DNA of 64,000 bases from Nocardiopsis kunsanensis DSM 44524 (GCF_000340965.1 NZ_ANAY01000015.1:94675-158674), one strand, 5' to 3'; positions 8,008 through 17,178 are shown, counted from the stretch's first letter. The notes: a model not told the origin generated them from the letters alone. A program made the numbers and translations.

Positions 8008-9171
8008 ATGAACAACAAGGACACCGAGATCCGCCCGTTCCGTATCCGTATCGCCCCGGAGGAGATCGACGAGCTGCACGAGCGCCTGGCCCGGACCCGC
8101 TGGCCCGATTCCCTGCCCGGTGTGGGATGGACCTACGGGGTCCCCGGCGACCACTTGAAGGAACTGGCCGAGTACTGGCGCACCGGCTTCGACTGGCGCG
8201 CCGCCGAGGCACGGCTCAACCGCTTTGCGCAGTTCACCACCGACATCGACGGTCAGAGGATCCACTTCCTGCACGTACGTTCGCCCGAGCCGGACGCGGT
8301 GCCGTTGATCCTGACCCACGGGTGGCCTTCCACGTTCGCCGAGTTCCGGGACGTGATCGGCCCGCTCACCGACCCGCGCGGGCACGGCGCCCCGGACGCG
8401 CCCGCTTTCCATGTGGTCGCGCCCTCCGTCCCCGGTGTGGCTTTCTCGGGTCCCACCACCGAGCCGGGGTGGAGCATCGAACGGATGGCTCGGGCCTGGG
8501 TCGAGCTCATGGACCGCCTGGGTTACGAGCGCTACCTGGCCCAGGGCGGTGACACCGGTTCCCTGGTCTCACCCGAGATGGGGCGTGTGGCCCCCGACCA
8601 GGTGATGGGTGTGCACGTCAATGGTCTGGTCTCGGCGTCCATGCTCGACTGGACCGCCGAGGACCCCACGGCCGGATTCACCGAGGAGGAGACAGCCCTG
8701 GTGTACGCGGGCGAGACCGATTGGGAAGAACGGCAGGGCTACGCGGCCCTGCAGTCCACACGTCCGCAGACCCTGGCCTACGCGCTGACCGACTCCCCGG
8801 TGGGGGTTCTGGCCTGGAACCTGGAGTGGTTCGTCGACTACGACCCCGAACGCGGGGTGCAGCCGCCCGTGGACCGCGACGTGGTCCTCACACACGTGTC
8901 CCTGTACTGGTTCACGCGTACTTCCGGTTCGGCGGCCCGCATGTACAAGGACGGTGGGGACGCCTTCTACGGCGGCCGGGACTCGGGGGTTCCCACCGCG
9001 GTGGCGCTCTTCCCCGGTGACGCGCCCGTGCGCACCCTGGCCGAGCGCTCCAACTCGATCGTCCGCTGGACCCGGTACGAACGCGGCGGGCACTTCGCAG
9101 CGACCCAGGCACCGGACCTGCTCACGGCGGATGTGCGTGCCTTCGCGAGCGAACTGGCGGGAACCGGCTGA
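8008..9171 (+). CDS. Epoxide hydrolase (EHN plus alpha/beta-hydrolase fold)
   Basis: A 387-residue microsomal-type epoxide hydrolase. An EHN region occupies the first ~100 residues (FRIRIAPEEIDELHERLART, WPDSLPGVGWTYGVP). The hydrolase core then gives LILTHGWPSTFAEF (oxyanion region), nucleophile aspartate about 182 in QGGDTGS, and catalytic histidine about 362 in GGHFAATQAP. It opens epoxides to vicinal diols in the cytoplasm. The ATG is the first after the palindromic operator. Control by the divergent WYL regulator is likely; the natural substrate is unknown. Confidence 0.9.
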   Translation: MNNKDTEIRPFRIRIAPEEIDELHERLARTRWPDSLPGVGWTYGVPGDHLKELAEYWRTGFDWRAAEARLNRFAQFTTDIDGQRIHFLHVRSPEPDAVPLILTHGWPSTFAEFRDVIGPLTDPRGHGAPDAPAFHVVAPSVPGVAFSGPTTEPGWSIERMARAWVELMDRLGYERYLAQGGDTGSLVSPEMGRVAPDQVMGVHVNGLVSASMLDWTAEDPTAGFTEEETALVYAGETDWEERQGYAALQSTRPQTLAYALTDSPVGVLAWNLEWFVDYDPERGVQPPVDRDVVLTHVSLYWFTRTSGSAARMYKDGGDAFYGGRDSGVPTAVALFPGDAPVRTLAERSNSIVRWTRYERGGHFAATQAPDLLTADVRAFASELAGTG

Positions 9172-9365
9172 GGGGTTGGATGCGTCCGCGTACTCCTCCC
9201 GCCCCTGATCGGGACCCCGGGGCCGGGGTGGCCGTCGGTGTCCTCGGAGCACATGTTCTACGGTGGTTTTCTCCGGTTCCTCCCTTCCCCGGTCTGCCGG
9301 GGGATGCCGAGCACGTACGAGCCACCGGCCCGACCGCACCCCGTGTGCGCCGTTTGGAGGACCCC

Positions 9366-10310
9366 GTGAGAGCAGTACCGACGGCGGCGCTGACCGCTGC
9401 CCTCGTCCTGGCCGTGGTCTCCTGCTCCCCGGACGAAGGCGGGCAGGAGGGGCCGGACACCGACCGGTACCTGTCGGTCGGCGACTCCCTGACCGTGGGG
9501 GTGCAGCCCACCGGAGGGGGCCAGGGCCCTCCCGAGGAGACCGACGAGGGCTACACCGACTTCCTGGCCGCGTCGCTGGCCGATCAGGGGCAGGAACTCG
9601 ACCACGAACGCAATGGTTGCCGGGGCGAGGACACCACGACCTTCCTCGACGGCGGCAACCCGGCCTGCGGTGACCGTTACGACGGTGATTCCCAGGCGGA
9701 GACAGCAGAGGACTTCCTCGACGAGAACGGGGACGAGGTCGAGCTCATCACCCTGAGTCTGGGCATCAACAACGTCGCCGGGTGTTTCGAGCAGGTCGAC
9801 CTGAGCGACCCGGTCGACGCCTCCCGATTGGACACCGACTGTGTCGAGGAAGGCCTGGAGCGGGTCGACGAGGAGCTGCCCGAGGTCACCGAGCAGCTGC
9901 GCGAGGCGGCCGGGCCGGACACGCAGATCGTGGGGATGACCTACTACAACCCCTTCCTGGCCCCGTGGGCCGTCGAACACGCGGGCGAGTCCGACCCGGG
10001 TACCCCCGGCGGCGAACTCCCCGACGGCCGCGGGGTCGTCGACTACGCGGTCGAGGTGATGGAGCAGCTCAACGAGACCCTGCGGTCGGCCTACGCTGAA
10101 CAGGACATCGACGTCGCCGACGTCGAGGCGCACTTCGACTCCGGGGAGTTCGGGGTTCCCGAGGACAGCGGGTCCGACCTGCCGCTCAACGTGCAACGGG
10201 TCTGCGACTGGACGTGGATGTGCAACACCGAGGTCGGTCCCGACATCCACACCGACCCCGAGGGCGCGCAGGAGATCGCCGAGGTCCACGAGGAGCAGGT
10301 GGAGTTCTAG
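9366..10310 (+). CDS. SGNH/GDSL hydrolase lipoprotein
   Basis: A 314-residue predicted secreted esterase/lipase. The GTG start is preceded by TTTGGAGG and opens a short lipoprotein signal with lipobox VVSC (cysteine 20). SGNH blocks are visible: GDSLTVG with nucleophile serine about 41, LSLGINN carrying the block III asparagine, and DIHTDPEG near the C-terminus with Asp 293 and His 295. The mature protein is very acidic. It is anchored to the outer membrane face and would hydrolyse esters there. It stands alone, convergent with the deaminase gene. Confidence 0.83.
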   Translation: MRAVPTAALTAALVLAVVSCSPDEGGQEGPDTDRYLSVGDSLTVGVQPTGGGQGPPEETDEGYTDFLAASLADQGQELDHERNGCRGEDTTTFLDGGNPACGDRYDGDSQAETAEDFLDENGDEVELITLSLGINNVAGCFEQVDLSDPVDASRLDTDCVEEGLERVDEELPEVTEQLREAAGPDTQIVGMTYYNPFLAPWAVEHAGESDPGTPGGELPDGRGVVDYAVEVMEQLNETLRSAYAEQDIDVADVEAHFDSGEFGVPEDSGSDLPLNVQRVCDWTWMCNTEVGPDIHTDPEGAQEIAEVHEEQVEF

Positions 10311-10316
10311 CGCGCC

Positions 10317-10349
10317 TCCGACGGGTGCACGGAACGTGCGCCCGTCGGA
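10317..10349. terminator. Bidirectional stem-loop terminator
   Basis: A 15-bp stem (one G-U pair) with a GAA loop, between convergent genes (SGNH hydrolase and deaminase). There is no long T run, as is common in high-GC actinomycetes. Confidence 0.65.
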
Positions 10350-10361
10350 CAGGGCCGGTCG

Positions 10362-10856
10362 TCAGGCCACGCCGGAGCTGCGGGCCTGGAGCGCGCGGAT
10401 CTCCTCGGTCAGCTCCGCTGCGGGGCCGCGGGTGGGCACGCCCGGAGCCACGGCGTGGATCGGCAGCGGGGTGAGCGGTCCCGGGTCCACGCCCCATTCG
10501 GTGCGCCAGGTGGTGAGCTGTTCGGTGCTGGAGGCGTAGACGATCGGGCCCAGGCCCACCAAGGCGTGCGCGGCGCTGCACAGGGCGCAGTGCTCGCCCG
10601 AGGTGTAGGCGGTGGCGGAGGCCCGCTCCTCGGGGGTCAGGTTCTCGGCGGCCCAGCGGGCGATGGCGAACTCCGGGTGCCGGGTGGAGTCCCCACCGGA
10701 GATCCGGTTGCGGTCCTCGAAGCGGACGGTACCGCGGCTGTCGACGAGGACGGAACCGAAGGGTTCGTCCCCGTCGTCCAGTGCCTCGCGTGCCAGGTCG
10801 ACGCAGCGGCGCAGGTGGGTCAGGTCCTGGTCGGTGATCGTGTGTGTGCTCGACAT
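10362..10856 (-). CDS. Nucleoside/guanine-type deaminase (CDA fold)
   Basis: A 164-residue zinc deaminase of the cytidine/deoxycytidylate fold. The zinc site shows as HPEFA (the HxE motif with proline in the middle) and SGEHCALCSAA (the PCxxC motif with histidine replacing proline). EPFGSVLVD is the usual first strand of the TadA/guanine deaminase branch. It would hydrolyse an amino group from a base or nucleoside. HPE in place of HAE and the EHC variant point to an uncharacterised subgroup rather than housekeeping TadA. Confidence 0.78.
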   Translation of the reverse strand: MSSTHTITDQDLTHLRRCVDLAREALDDGDEPFGSVLVDSRGTVRFEDRNRISGGDSTRHPEFAIARWAAENLTPEERASATAYTSGEHCALCSAAHALVGLGPIVYASSTEQLTTWRTEWGVDPGPLTPLPIHAVAPGVPTRGPAAELTEEIRALQARSSGVA

Positions 10857-11172
10857 GGGGCGAACCTAACACCGGGGGCCACTCCGGGAACCCCTGCATC
10901 CTGGGGCGGGAAGAGGGGCGGGGCCGGCGCTTCCGGAGACCGGAGCGGCCGTGAGTACGCTTTCGTCCGCTTGCCCGGTCTGCGTCCGGGAGGGGGAGGT
11001 GACCGGCAGGAGAACCGTCGATCGTGGCCGAGGTACAGGGAAGCCTGCCGGTACGGCCGGGGCGGCAGTCCGAGGCGTTGTCACTCTGTGACGCCGCCCT
11101 CGGAACCGTCCGAGCCCGGCCGAAGTCACATGGGGGAACGTTTTTCCTGGCTTCGAGAGGATCGGATTCCCC

Positions 11173-12261
11173 TTGTCCCCCGACAGCACCGACCACGGGC
11201 CGCCCACGTCCGCGTCGGCTTCCTCCGCCCCCGATCCGGGCCCTGCCGAGCCCGTACCCTCCTCCGGCCGCACCGAGGACGGAGCGCGGCCCCGTTGGTG
11301 GGTGACCGCCTTGTGGATGGGCCACGGCCTGCTGCGCATGGGCCTGTTCAGCTACCTGCTGGTCTACGGCTGGACGAAGCTGATCCTGATGCAGATGGGC
11401 CAGGCCGATTACGGCCGTGCCCTGACCACCATGGGTGAGAAGAGCCCCATGGGTCTGTTGTGGGACTTCATCGCCTACGCGCCCACGGTGCAGTTCCTGT
11501 CGGGCCTGGTGGAGGTTCTGGCTGCCGTACTGCTGATCTGGCGGCGCACCGCATGGTTGGGCGGGCTGCTCGGCGCCGGGGCGATGGGTGTGGTGTTCCT
11601 GCTCAACATGGCCTACGACGTGCCCGTCAAACAGCTCGCCCTGGCCATGGCGATCGGGTGCCTGCTCGTGGCTCTTCCGGAACTGCGCCGCCTGGGCGGG
11701 TTCCTGGCGGGCCGCCCCGTTGGGGCGATCACCCCGCCGCGGCCGGTCCCTTGGCCCCGCGTGCACGCCTTCACCCGGTGGGTGTTCGGTTCCCTCGGTG
11801 TGCTCATCGCCGTGGCTCCCTCAGCGGCGGTCCCGATGATGTGGCCGAGCGAGCTCGACTCGCCGCTACCGGGGGTCTACCACGTCGTGGAGGACACGGC
11901 CGAACCCGCCGGGCAGCTCGCCGAGGACGAACGCTGGCAGGCGATCGCCTTCGGCCAGTACGACCATGGGGACATGTCCCAGCTCGCGATCAGGACGGCC
12001 GACGGCGACCTGCTGGAAGGCACGTACACACACGATTCCGGGGGCGGGCTCGAACTCCGTCTGCGGGAGCCTCTGAAGGGTGACCGGCCCTTGAACCAGG
12101 AGCCCCGGGAGACGGTGGAGCTGACCTGGCAGCTCGACGACGGCGGGCGTCTGCATCTGGAGGGTGAGGGGCACGAGCTCATCGCCGAGCCCGACCCCGA
12201 GCTGACCTATCTCCACGACCGCGGGTTCAGGTGGGCCCCGGGTCCGCCGGTCAACCGCTGA
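11173..12261 (+). CDS. DoxX-like integral membrane protein
   Basis: A 362-residue protein with an acidic Ser/Pro-rich head, then four hydrophobic segments between about residues 45 and 175 (WVTALWMGHGLLRMGLFSYL, FLSGLVEVLAAVLLIW, LLGAGAMGVVFLLNMAY and ALAMAIGCLLVALPEL). A further segment lies near 205-225, followed by a soluble C-terminal beta-rich domain. The arrangement resembles DoxX/DoxD-type proteins with an added extracytoplasmic domain; the function is not established. The TTG start is tentative: GAGAGGA precedes it by about 9 bases and no better start fits. Confidence 0.65.
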   Translation: MSPDSTDHGPPTSASASSAPDPGPAEPVPSSGRTEDGARPRWWVTALWMGHGLLRMGLFSYLLVYGWTKLILMQMGQADYGRALTTMGEKSPMGLLWDFIAYAPTVQFLSGLVEVLAAVLLIWRRTAWLGGLLGAGAMGVVFLLNMAYDVPVKQLALAMAIGCLLVALPELRRLGGFLAGRPVGAITPPRPVPWPRVHAFTRWVFGSLGVLIAVAPSAAVPMMWPSELDSPLPGVYHVVEDTAEPAGQLAEDERWQAIAFGQYDHGDMSQLAIRTADGDLLEGTYTHDSGGGLELRLREPLKGDRPLNQEPRETVELTWQLDDGGRLHLEGEGHELIAEPDPELTYLHDRGFRWAPGPPVNR

Positions 12262-12270
12262 GCAGCCACC

Positions 12271-12306
12271 AGGAGCGCCCACTGTCGCACAGGCCGGGGC
12301 GCTCCT
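12271..12306 (+). terminator. Stem-loop terminator after DoxX-like gene
   Basis: Perfect 10-base arms AGGAGCGCCC and GGGCGCTCCT with a 16-base loop, starting 10 bases after the stop codon. Confidence 0.65.
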
Positions 12307-12341
12307 TGCTGTGTCCGGACGGTGACCGGACTGTGAGTGGA

Positions 12342-12371
12342 TGCACCCGGTGCAGCGTTGCACTGAGTGCA
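12342..12371. promoter_or_regulatory. Tandem TetR operators upstream of tetR-mmpL
   Basis: Two 13-base palindromes of the form TGCAC-N3-GTGCA: TGCACCCGGTGCA (12342-12354) and TGCACTGAGTGCA (12359-12371). Their centres are 17 bases apart, a spacing compatible with paired dimer binding. They sit directly upstream of the TetR gene that precedes the MMPL exporter. That they bind this TetR is inference. Confidence 0.65.
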
Positions 12372-12393
12372 TGCAGCGCCGTACCGTGACAGG

Positions 12394-13056
12394 GTGAACG
12401 ATCAGGGCAATCCTCCCTCGCGGGATCGGCGCGAGGCACTGAAGTCGCGACACCGTCGCGCGATCATCGACGCCGCAGCTGCGTTGATGTCCGAGATCGA
12501 AGGCACACATTTCACCGTCGACCAGCTCGCCGAGCGGGCCGACGTGTCCCGGCGGACCGTCTTCAACCACTTCGGCTCCCTCGACGACATCGTTCTCGAG
12601 GTGTTCGGCGAGATCCTGGAGTCGATCCTCGGAGACATCGAGTCCGGTTTCGACACCGAGGTCAGTACCCGCCCGGGCGCCATGTTCGACGAGGTCGCCG
12701 AGGCTCTGCGCTCGGCCGACCTGGTCACCCCGATCACCCGCCTCAAGCGCATGCTCGCCCGGGGAGGAAGTGAACCCTCCCCGAGCCAGGCGGCACTGTT
12801 CGAGAGCGCGATCAACGACGTGACCGCCCGCCTCGCCGCCCTCATCCTGAACCGCCGCCCCGAGGCCGATCCGCTCGTGATCGACCTGATGTGCGGCGCA
12901 CTGGTCAGCGGCGGCGTGGTCGTGGTCCACCACTGGGAGCGGGCCACCGGCGGGGTCGACACCGAGGACTCACGCCGTACCTGGACCGAACTGGTGGACC
13001 GCATGATCTCGGTGAACCGCGACGGCTACGGGTCGTTCGGACCCGGAACGCCCTGA
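12394..13056 (+). CDS. TetR family regulator of the adjacent MMPL exporter
   Basis: A 220-residue TetR protein. The N-terminal HTH reads RRAIIDAAAALMSE, FTVDQLAERADVSRRTVFNHF and GSLDDIV (residues about 18-65), followed by a helical ligand domain. I use the GTG at 12394 because the alternative GTG at 12367 lies inside the second operator palindrome. The gene ends 42 bases before the MMPL transporter, so the two form an operon whose tandem operators make autoregulation likely. The inducer is probably an exported lipid or lipophilic compound; that is inference. Confidence 0.83.
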   Translation: MNDQGNPPSRDRREALKSRHRRAIIDAAAALMSEIEGTHFTVDQLAERADVSRRTVFNHFGSLDDIVLEVFGEILESILGDIESGFDTEVSTRPGAMFDEVAEALRSADLVTPITRLKRMLARGGSEPSPSQAALFESAINDVTARLAALILNRRPEADPLVIDLMCGALVSGGVVVVHHWERATGGVDTEDSRRTWTELVDRMISVNRDGYGSFGPGTP

Positions 13057-13098
13057 GCGCAGGCGCGCTCCTCACCCACATTCATTGGCGAAAGACCC

Positions 13099-15567
13099 AT
13101 GGCTGAATTTCTCTACAAGCTCGGTCGCGCGTGTGCGACCCGGGCGAAGACCGTCATCGCGGTCTGGTTGGCCCTGTTGGTGGCCTCCAGTACCGCGTTC
13201 TTCCTCTTCTCGGGTGAGCTGGAGGACAGCTTCTCCATCCCTGGGACCCCCACCGACGAGGTGAATCAGCGCCTGTCGGAGAAGTTCGACGGGATGGGCG
13301 GCGGTGCGGGCACCGTCGTGTACCAGACCGAGGACGGGGAGCCCTTCACCGAGGAGCAGAAGGAAGCGATCGCCGACCGGGCCGAGCAGACCACCGAGGT
13401 CTCCGGTGTCGAGGACGCGGTCGACCCCTTCGCCACGGAGCAGGACCGCGCCGACCGGCAGCAGGAGATGGAGGAGGGCCGCGAGGAGCTCGAGGAGGGG
13501 CTCGAGGAACTCGAGGCCGGCCAGGAGGAGCTCGACCAGGGCCGCGCCCAGGCCGAGGCTGCCGGGATGCTCGACCAGTCCGAGGACCAACTCGACGCCC
13601 AGCAGGCCGAGATCGACCGGAACCGTGAGGAGATCGAGGCGCAGGAGGAGCAGCTCGACCGGGGCGAGGCCCTGTTCGAGATGGCCTCCGAGATCGGCAC
13701 GGTCTCCGAGGACGGCGCGACCGCACTGGTCAACATCTCCTTCACCGACGCCCAGGAAGAGGTCTCCCAGGAGACCCGCGACACCGTCATGGGTGTCTTC
13801 GAGAGCGACCCGGTCCCCGGCACCGAGGTCGAGTTCGGCAACGACCTCGCCATGAGTATGCCCAGCCTGGTCAGCACCGCTGAGGTCATCGGTCTGATCG
13901 TGGCCGGTGTGGTCCTGGTGGTCATGCTCGGTACCCTCATCGGTGCCGGCCTGCCGATCCTGACGGCGCTGGTCGGTGTCGGGATCGCCACGCTGACCGC
14001 GATGTCGTTGTCGGACGTGTTGCAGATGGCGTCGGTGACGCCGATCCTGGGCCTGATGCTGGGCCTGGCCGTGGGCATCGACTACGCGTTGTTCATCGTC
14101 CACCGCCACCGCCGGCAACTCAAGCAGAGCACCGAGCTGCAGGAGTCCATCGGCCTGGCCAACGGGACCGCGGGCAACGCGGTGGTCTTCGCCGGCACGA
14201 CGGTGCTCATCGCCCTGCTGGGCCTGAACATCACCGGGATCGGTTTCCTGGGCCTGATGGGCAGTGTGGGCGCCATCGCCATCACCGTCGCGGTGCTCAT
14301 CGCGGTGACGCTGGTGCCGGCTCTGTTGTCACTGGTGGGCACGCGCATCCTCTCGCGCCGTGAGCGCTCCCGCCTGGCCGAGAACGGGGAGTCCAACGGC
14401 AAGCACCGCCACGGGGACGAGGACGAGGTCCGGCCGATGTCGACCGGGCGGGCCCTGCTGCGTTCCGCGGTCGCCGTCCTGGCGCTGGGCATCGTCGCCG
14501 TGCCCGCGCTCGACCTGCGGTTGGGCATGCCCGACGGTGCCTCCGAGCCCAGCGACTCGACCCAGTACCAGGCCTACACCGCCATCGAGGAGAACTTCGG
14601 CGAGGGCATGAACGGACCGCTCCTGGTCACGGCCGACCTCAGCGGCGGTCCCACCGACGAGGCCGCCGAGGCCACCGCAGAGGAGGAGCAGTTCCAGGTC
14701 GCCGAGGAGCTCTACTCCCGTGACGCCGTGGCCGGCGTGGCGCCCATCGGGATCTCCGACGACCAGACCCTGGCGATCTTCCAGGTCGTGCCCGAGGACG
14801 GGCCCTCGAGCGAGTCCACCGAGGAGCTGGTCCACACCTTCCGGGACCTGGAGGTCATCGAGGGCACCGGGCCGCTCGGTGTCGCCGGCATGGCCAGCGG
14901 CAACATCGACATCTCCGAGACCCTGAGCGATGCGCTCCCGGCCTACCTCGCCGTGGTGGTGGGACTGTCGCTGGTCATCCTGCTGCTGGTGTTCCGGTCG
15001 GTCTTCGTGCCGGTCGTGGCCACACTCGGGTTCATCCTGTCCTACTTCGCCGCCCTGGGCGGTGTGGTGGCCATCTACCAGTGGGGCTGGCTCAGCGCGG
15101 TCTTCGGGGTCGACAACCCCGGCCCGGTGCTGAACTTCCTGCCGACACTGCTGGTGGGGATCCTGTTCGGCCTGGCGATGGACTACATGCTCTTCATCGG
15201 AACGGGCATGCGCGAGGCCTACGCGCACGGCACGCCCGCACGGTCGGCGGTCGTGCGGGGCTTCCGGGCCGGGCGTTCGGTGGTCACCGCAGCTGCGATC
15301 ATCATGGGTTCGGTCTTCGGCGGATTCATCTTCTCCGAGACCATCATGATCAGCTCGATCGGGTTCGCGTTGGCCTTCGGTGTGCTCATCGACGCGTTCG
15401 TGGTGCGCATGCTGCTGATCCCCGCGCTGATGCACCTGGCCGGGGACGGGGCCTGGTGGCTGCCCAAGTGGCTGGACCGGATCCTGCCCGACATCGACGT
15501 GGAGGGTTCGGCCCTGGAGGCGCGCCACCTGGGCGGGGAGAGCCCCGAGGGGCCGGTCTCCGCCTAG
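13099..15567 (+). CDS. MMPL family RND transporter
   Basis: An 822-residue exporter with two RND repeats. TM1 (TVIAVWLALLVASSTAFFLF) leads into a large extracellular loop, then a five-helix block (from IGLIVAGVVLVVMLGTLIGA), a cytoplasmic linker, and the second half with the same order (LAVVVGLSLVILLLVFRSVF, LLVGILFGLAMDYMLF). The conserved GLAVGIDYALFIVHRHR and GLAMDYMLFIGTGMRE carry the Asp-Tyr pairs used for proton relay. Unusually, the first extracellular loop (about residues 110-200) is an almost pure Glu/Gln/Leu heptad repeat, predicted as a long coiled coil. It likely exports lipids or drugs, driven by protons and controlled by the preceding TetR. Confidence 0.9.
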   Translation: MAEFLYKLGRACATRAKTVIAVWLALLVASSTAFFLFSGELEDSFSIPGTPTDEVNQRLSEKFDGMGGGAGTVVYQTEDGEPFTEEQKEAIADRAEQTTEVSGVEDAVDPFATEQDRADRQQEMEEGREELEEGLEELEAGQEELDQGRAQAEAAGMLDQSEDQLDAQQAEIDRNREEIEAQEEQLDRGEALFEMASEIGTVSEDGATALVNISFTDAQEEVSQETRDTVMGVFESDPVPGTEVEFGNDLAMSMPSLVSTAEVIGLIVAGVVLVVMLGTLIGAGLPILTALVGVGIATLTAMSLSDVLQMASVTPILGLMLGLAVGIDYALFIVHRHRRQLKQSTELQESIGLANGTAGNAVVFAGTTVLIALLGLNITGIGFLGLMGSVGAIAITVAVLIAVTLVPALLSLVGTRILSRRERSRLAENGESNGKHRHGDEDEVRPMSTGRALLRSAVAVLALGIVAVPALDLRLGMPDGASEPSDSTQYQAYTAIEENFGEGMNGPLLVTADLSGGPTDEAAEATAEEEQFQVAEELYSRDAVAGVAPIGISDDQTLAIFQVVPEDGPSSESTEELVHTFRDLEVIEGTGPLGVAGMASGNIDISETLSDALPAYLAVVVGLSLVILLLVFRSVFVPVVATLGFILSYFAALGGVVAIYQWGWLSAVFGVDNPGPVLNFLPTLLVGILFGLAMDYMLFIGTGMREAYAHGTPARSAVVRGFRAGRSVVTAAAIIMGSVFGGFIFSETIMISSIGFALAFGVLIDAFVVRMLLIPALMHLAGDGAWWLPKWLDRILPDIDVEGSALEARHLGGESPEGPVSA

Positions 15568-15628
15568 GACTCCGGCGCCGGGGAGGCTTCCGAGGGGGCT
15601 CGGCACCGGTGCCGACGGCTCGCCACGC

Positions 15629-15659
15629 GGGGCCGGGGGACGTGGAGTTCCCCGGCCCC
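15629..15659. terminator. Bidirectional stem-loop between mmpL and amine oxidase genes
   Basis: Perfect 10-base arms GGGGCCGGGG and CCCCGGCCCC with an 11-base loop, between two convergent genes. Confidence 0.6.
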
Positions 15660-15700
15660 CGCTCGTGTGTGCAGGCACCCCGCGCACGCTCGCGGCGGGC

Positions 15701-16921
15701 TCAGCCGGAGGTGATGCGGGCCGCGACGCGGCGGCCGCTGCGCAGAGCGCTCTCCAGGTAACCGCAGATGATCTCGGTGTGCTCCCCGGCCAGGTACAGG
15801 CGGCCGAAGGGTTCGCGCAGGCGCCGCAGTGAATCGAGGTCACCCGGGCCCAGAGCCGAGTAGGTGCAGCCGGACTCGGGTTCCTCACTCCACCAGGCCG
15901 CCACGGGGTCGCCGTCTGGGGTGCCGAGTTCGGGGAAGAGCGCGCCGACCGTGTCCAGGACCTCTTGTTCGGGCAGGGGCCGGTAGGCGTACGCGGTCAG
16001 GATCCCGGGGAGGCCGGGCTGGTCCTCGGGGGCGTTGTCGTACACGTGCTGGAACCCGGCGTGGTCGACGCGGCGGTCGCCCGCTCCGGCGTCAGGGCGC
16101 TGTGCGTAGGGCACCAGGAGTTTGCCACCCCGGCCCTGGTGCACGGAGGGCACGGACACCACGGGGTCCAGGGTGATGCGTTCCAGGGCAGGCAGGGGCA
16201 CGGCGATCACGGCACGGTCGGCGGTGACGGTGTGGCGGTCGGTACGGACCACGACCCCGTCCCGGCCGTGTTCGACGGTGCGCACGGGGTCCGCGCGGCG
16301 TATGCGGTCCTGGCCCAGTTCGCGGGCCATGGCGTCGGTGAGTTCGGCGGTACCGCCGGCGATGCGGTACGCGGTCTCCCCCGAGTCGAGTTCCTCTCCC
16401 AGGGCCAGCGCGAGTTCGGACAGTTCTTCGGGCTCGACCATGTACTCGGCGCGGATGTGGGCGGTCGTCCAGGCGCACTCGCTCGGTGAGAGGCCGGCGC
16501 TGTCCATCCAGTCGGTGGCGCTGCGGCGGTCCATCCCGCGGGCGACCGGGTCGTCCCAGGGGTGTTCCAGGTCGCTCAGGCGCCCTTCGAGGCCTTCGAG
16601 GGCCTCCGCCACACGTTCGGCGTCGCCGGGTTCCTCCACGTGGGCCCGGCCGTCGACGACGAGCGCCTCGAAGCCGCCACCCGAGCGCAACCCGAGCCCG
16701 TAACGTTCGGCCAGGCCGAGTACTTCGCGGTGTTCGGGGTTGACCCATTCGGCCCCGGCGTTGGCGAGCCGGCCGTCGGGGAAACGGACGGTGCGTGCGC
16801 GCCCGCCCACACGTGGGCGGGCCTCGATCACCTGCACGTCGTGCCCGGCGGCGGTGAGTTCGAGCGCGGCCATGAGGCCGGCGGCGCCCGCTCCGATGAC
16901 GACGGTGTCCCTGCGTTCCAT
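15701..16921 (-). CDS. Flavin-containing amine oxidase/NAD(P)-binding FAD protein
   Basis: A 406-residue FAD protein of the monoamine oxidase/phytoene desaturase superfamily. The N-terminal dinucleotide motif is VVIGAGAAGLMAALELTAAG, followed by EARPRVGGRARTV. The C-terminal FAD contact is LYLAGEHTEIICGYLESAL. The middle region (DRHTVTADRAVIAVPLPALE) is typical of these oxidases. I placed the start at the ATG directly before RRDTVVIGAG; another ATG lies 9 bases upstream. It would oxidise an amine or a C-C bond with oxygen; the substrate cannot be told. It is monocistronic. Confidence 0.83.
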   Translation of the reverse strand: MERRDTVVIGAGAAGLMAALELTAAGHDVQVIEARPRVGGRARTVRFPDGRLANAGAEWVNPEHREVLGLAERYGLGLRSGGGFEALVVDGRAHVEEPGDAERVAEALEGLEGRLSDLEHPWDDPVARGMDRRSATDWMDSAGLSPSECAWTTAHIRAEYMVEPEELSELALALGEELDSGETAYRIAGGTAELTDAMARELGQDRIRRADPVRTVEHGRDGVVVRTDRHTVTADRAVIAVPLPALERITLDPVVSVPSVHQGRGGKLLVPYAQRPDAGAGDRRVDHAGFQHVYDNAPEDQPGLPGILTAYAYRPLPEQEVLDTVGALFPELGTPDGDPVAAWWSEEPESGCTYSALGPGDLDSLRRLREPFGRLYLAGEHTEIICGYLESALRSGRRVAARITSG

Positions 16922-17146
16922 GCATCCCATTGTGCGGCTGGGGACGCTCCGGACGGGGCGTGTGCGCCGCCCCGTTCCCGCCGTTCTGCACCGCGGCGGG
17001 AAAATGTGATCTGGATGATACGGAGTTGCGGATTCGCACCACAGGTGCCCCGGATCCCCCACCGCGCCGCCCTCCCGGGTGCCTGAATCGCCACGCCTCG
17101 TCCCCATACGCCCCGGTCTGTGAACTTATGTGTTGCTTACGCATGG

Positions 17147-17178
17147 TGTAATCGTTTCCAATCATGTAATCGTTTTCA
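17147..17178. promoter_or_regulatory. Tandem LacI-type operators
   Basis: TGTAATCGTTTCCA (17147-17160) and TGTAATCGTTTTCA (17165-17178) are near-identical, 18 bases apart, and fit the LacI/GalR half-site pattern around a central CG. They lie upstream of the LacI gene, so the regulator probably controls its own operon. Confidence 0.65.

Noticed and set aside
9180..9365. Longer N-terminus for the SGNH lipoprotein
   Set aside because: It would bury the lipoprotein signal 62 residues inside the protein; GTG 9366 has a good ribosome site.
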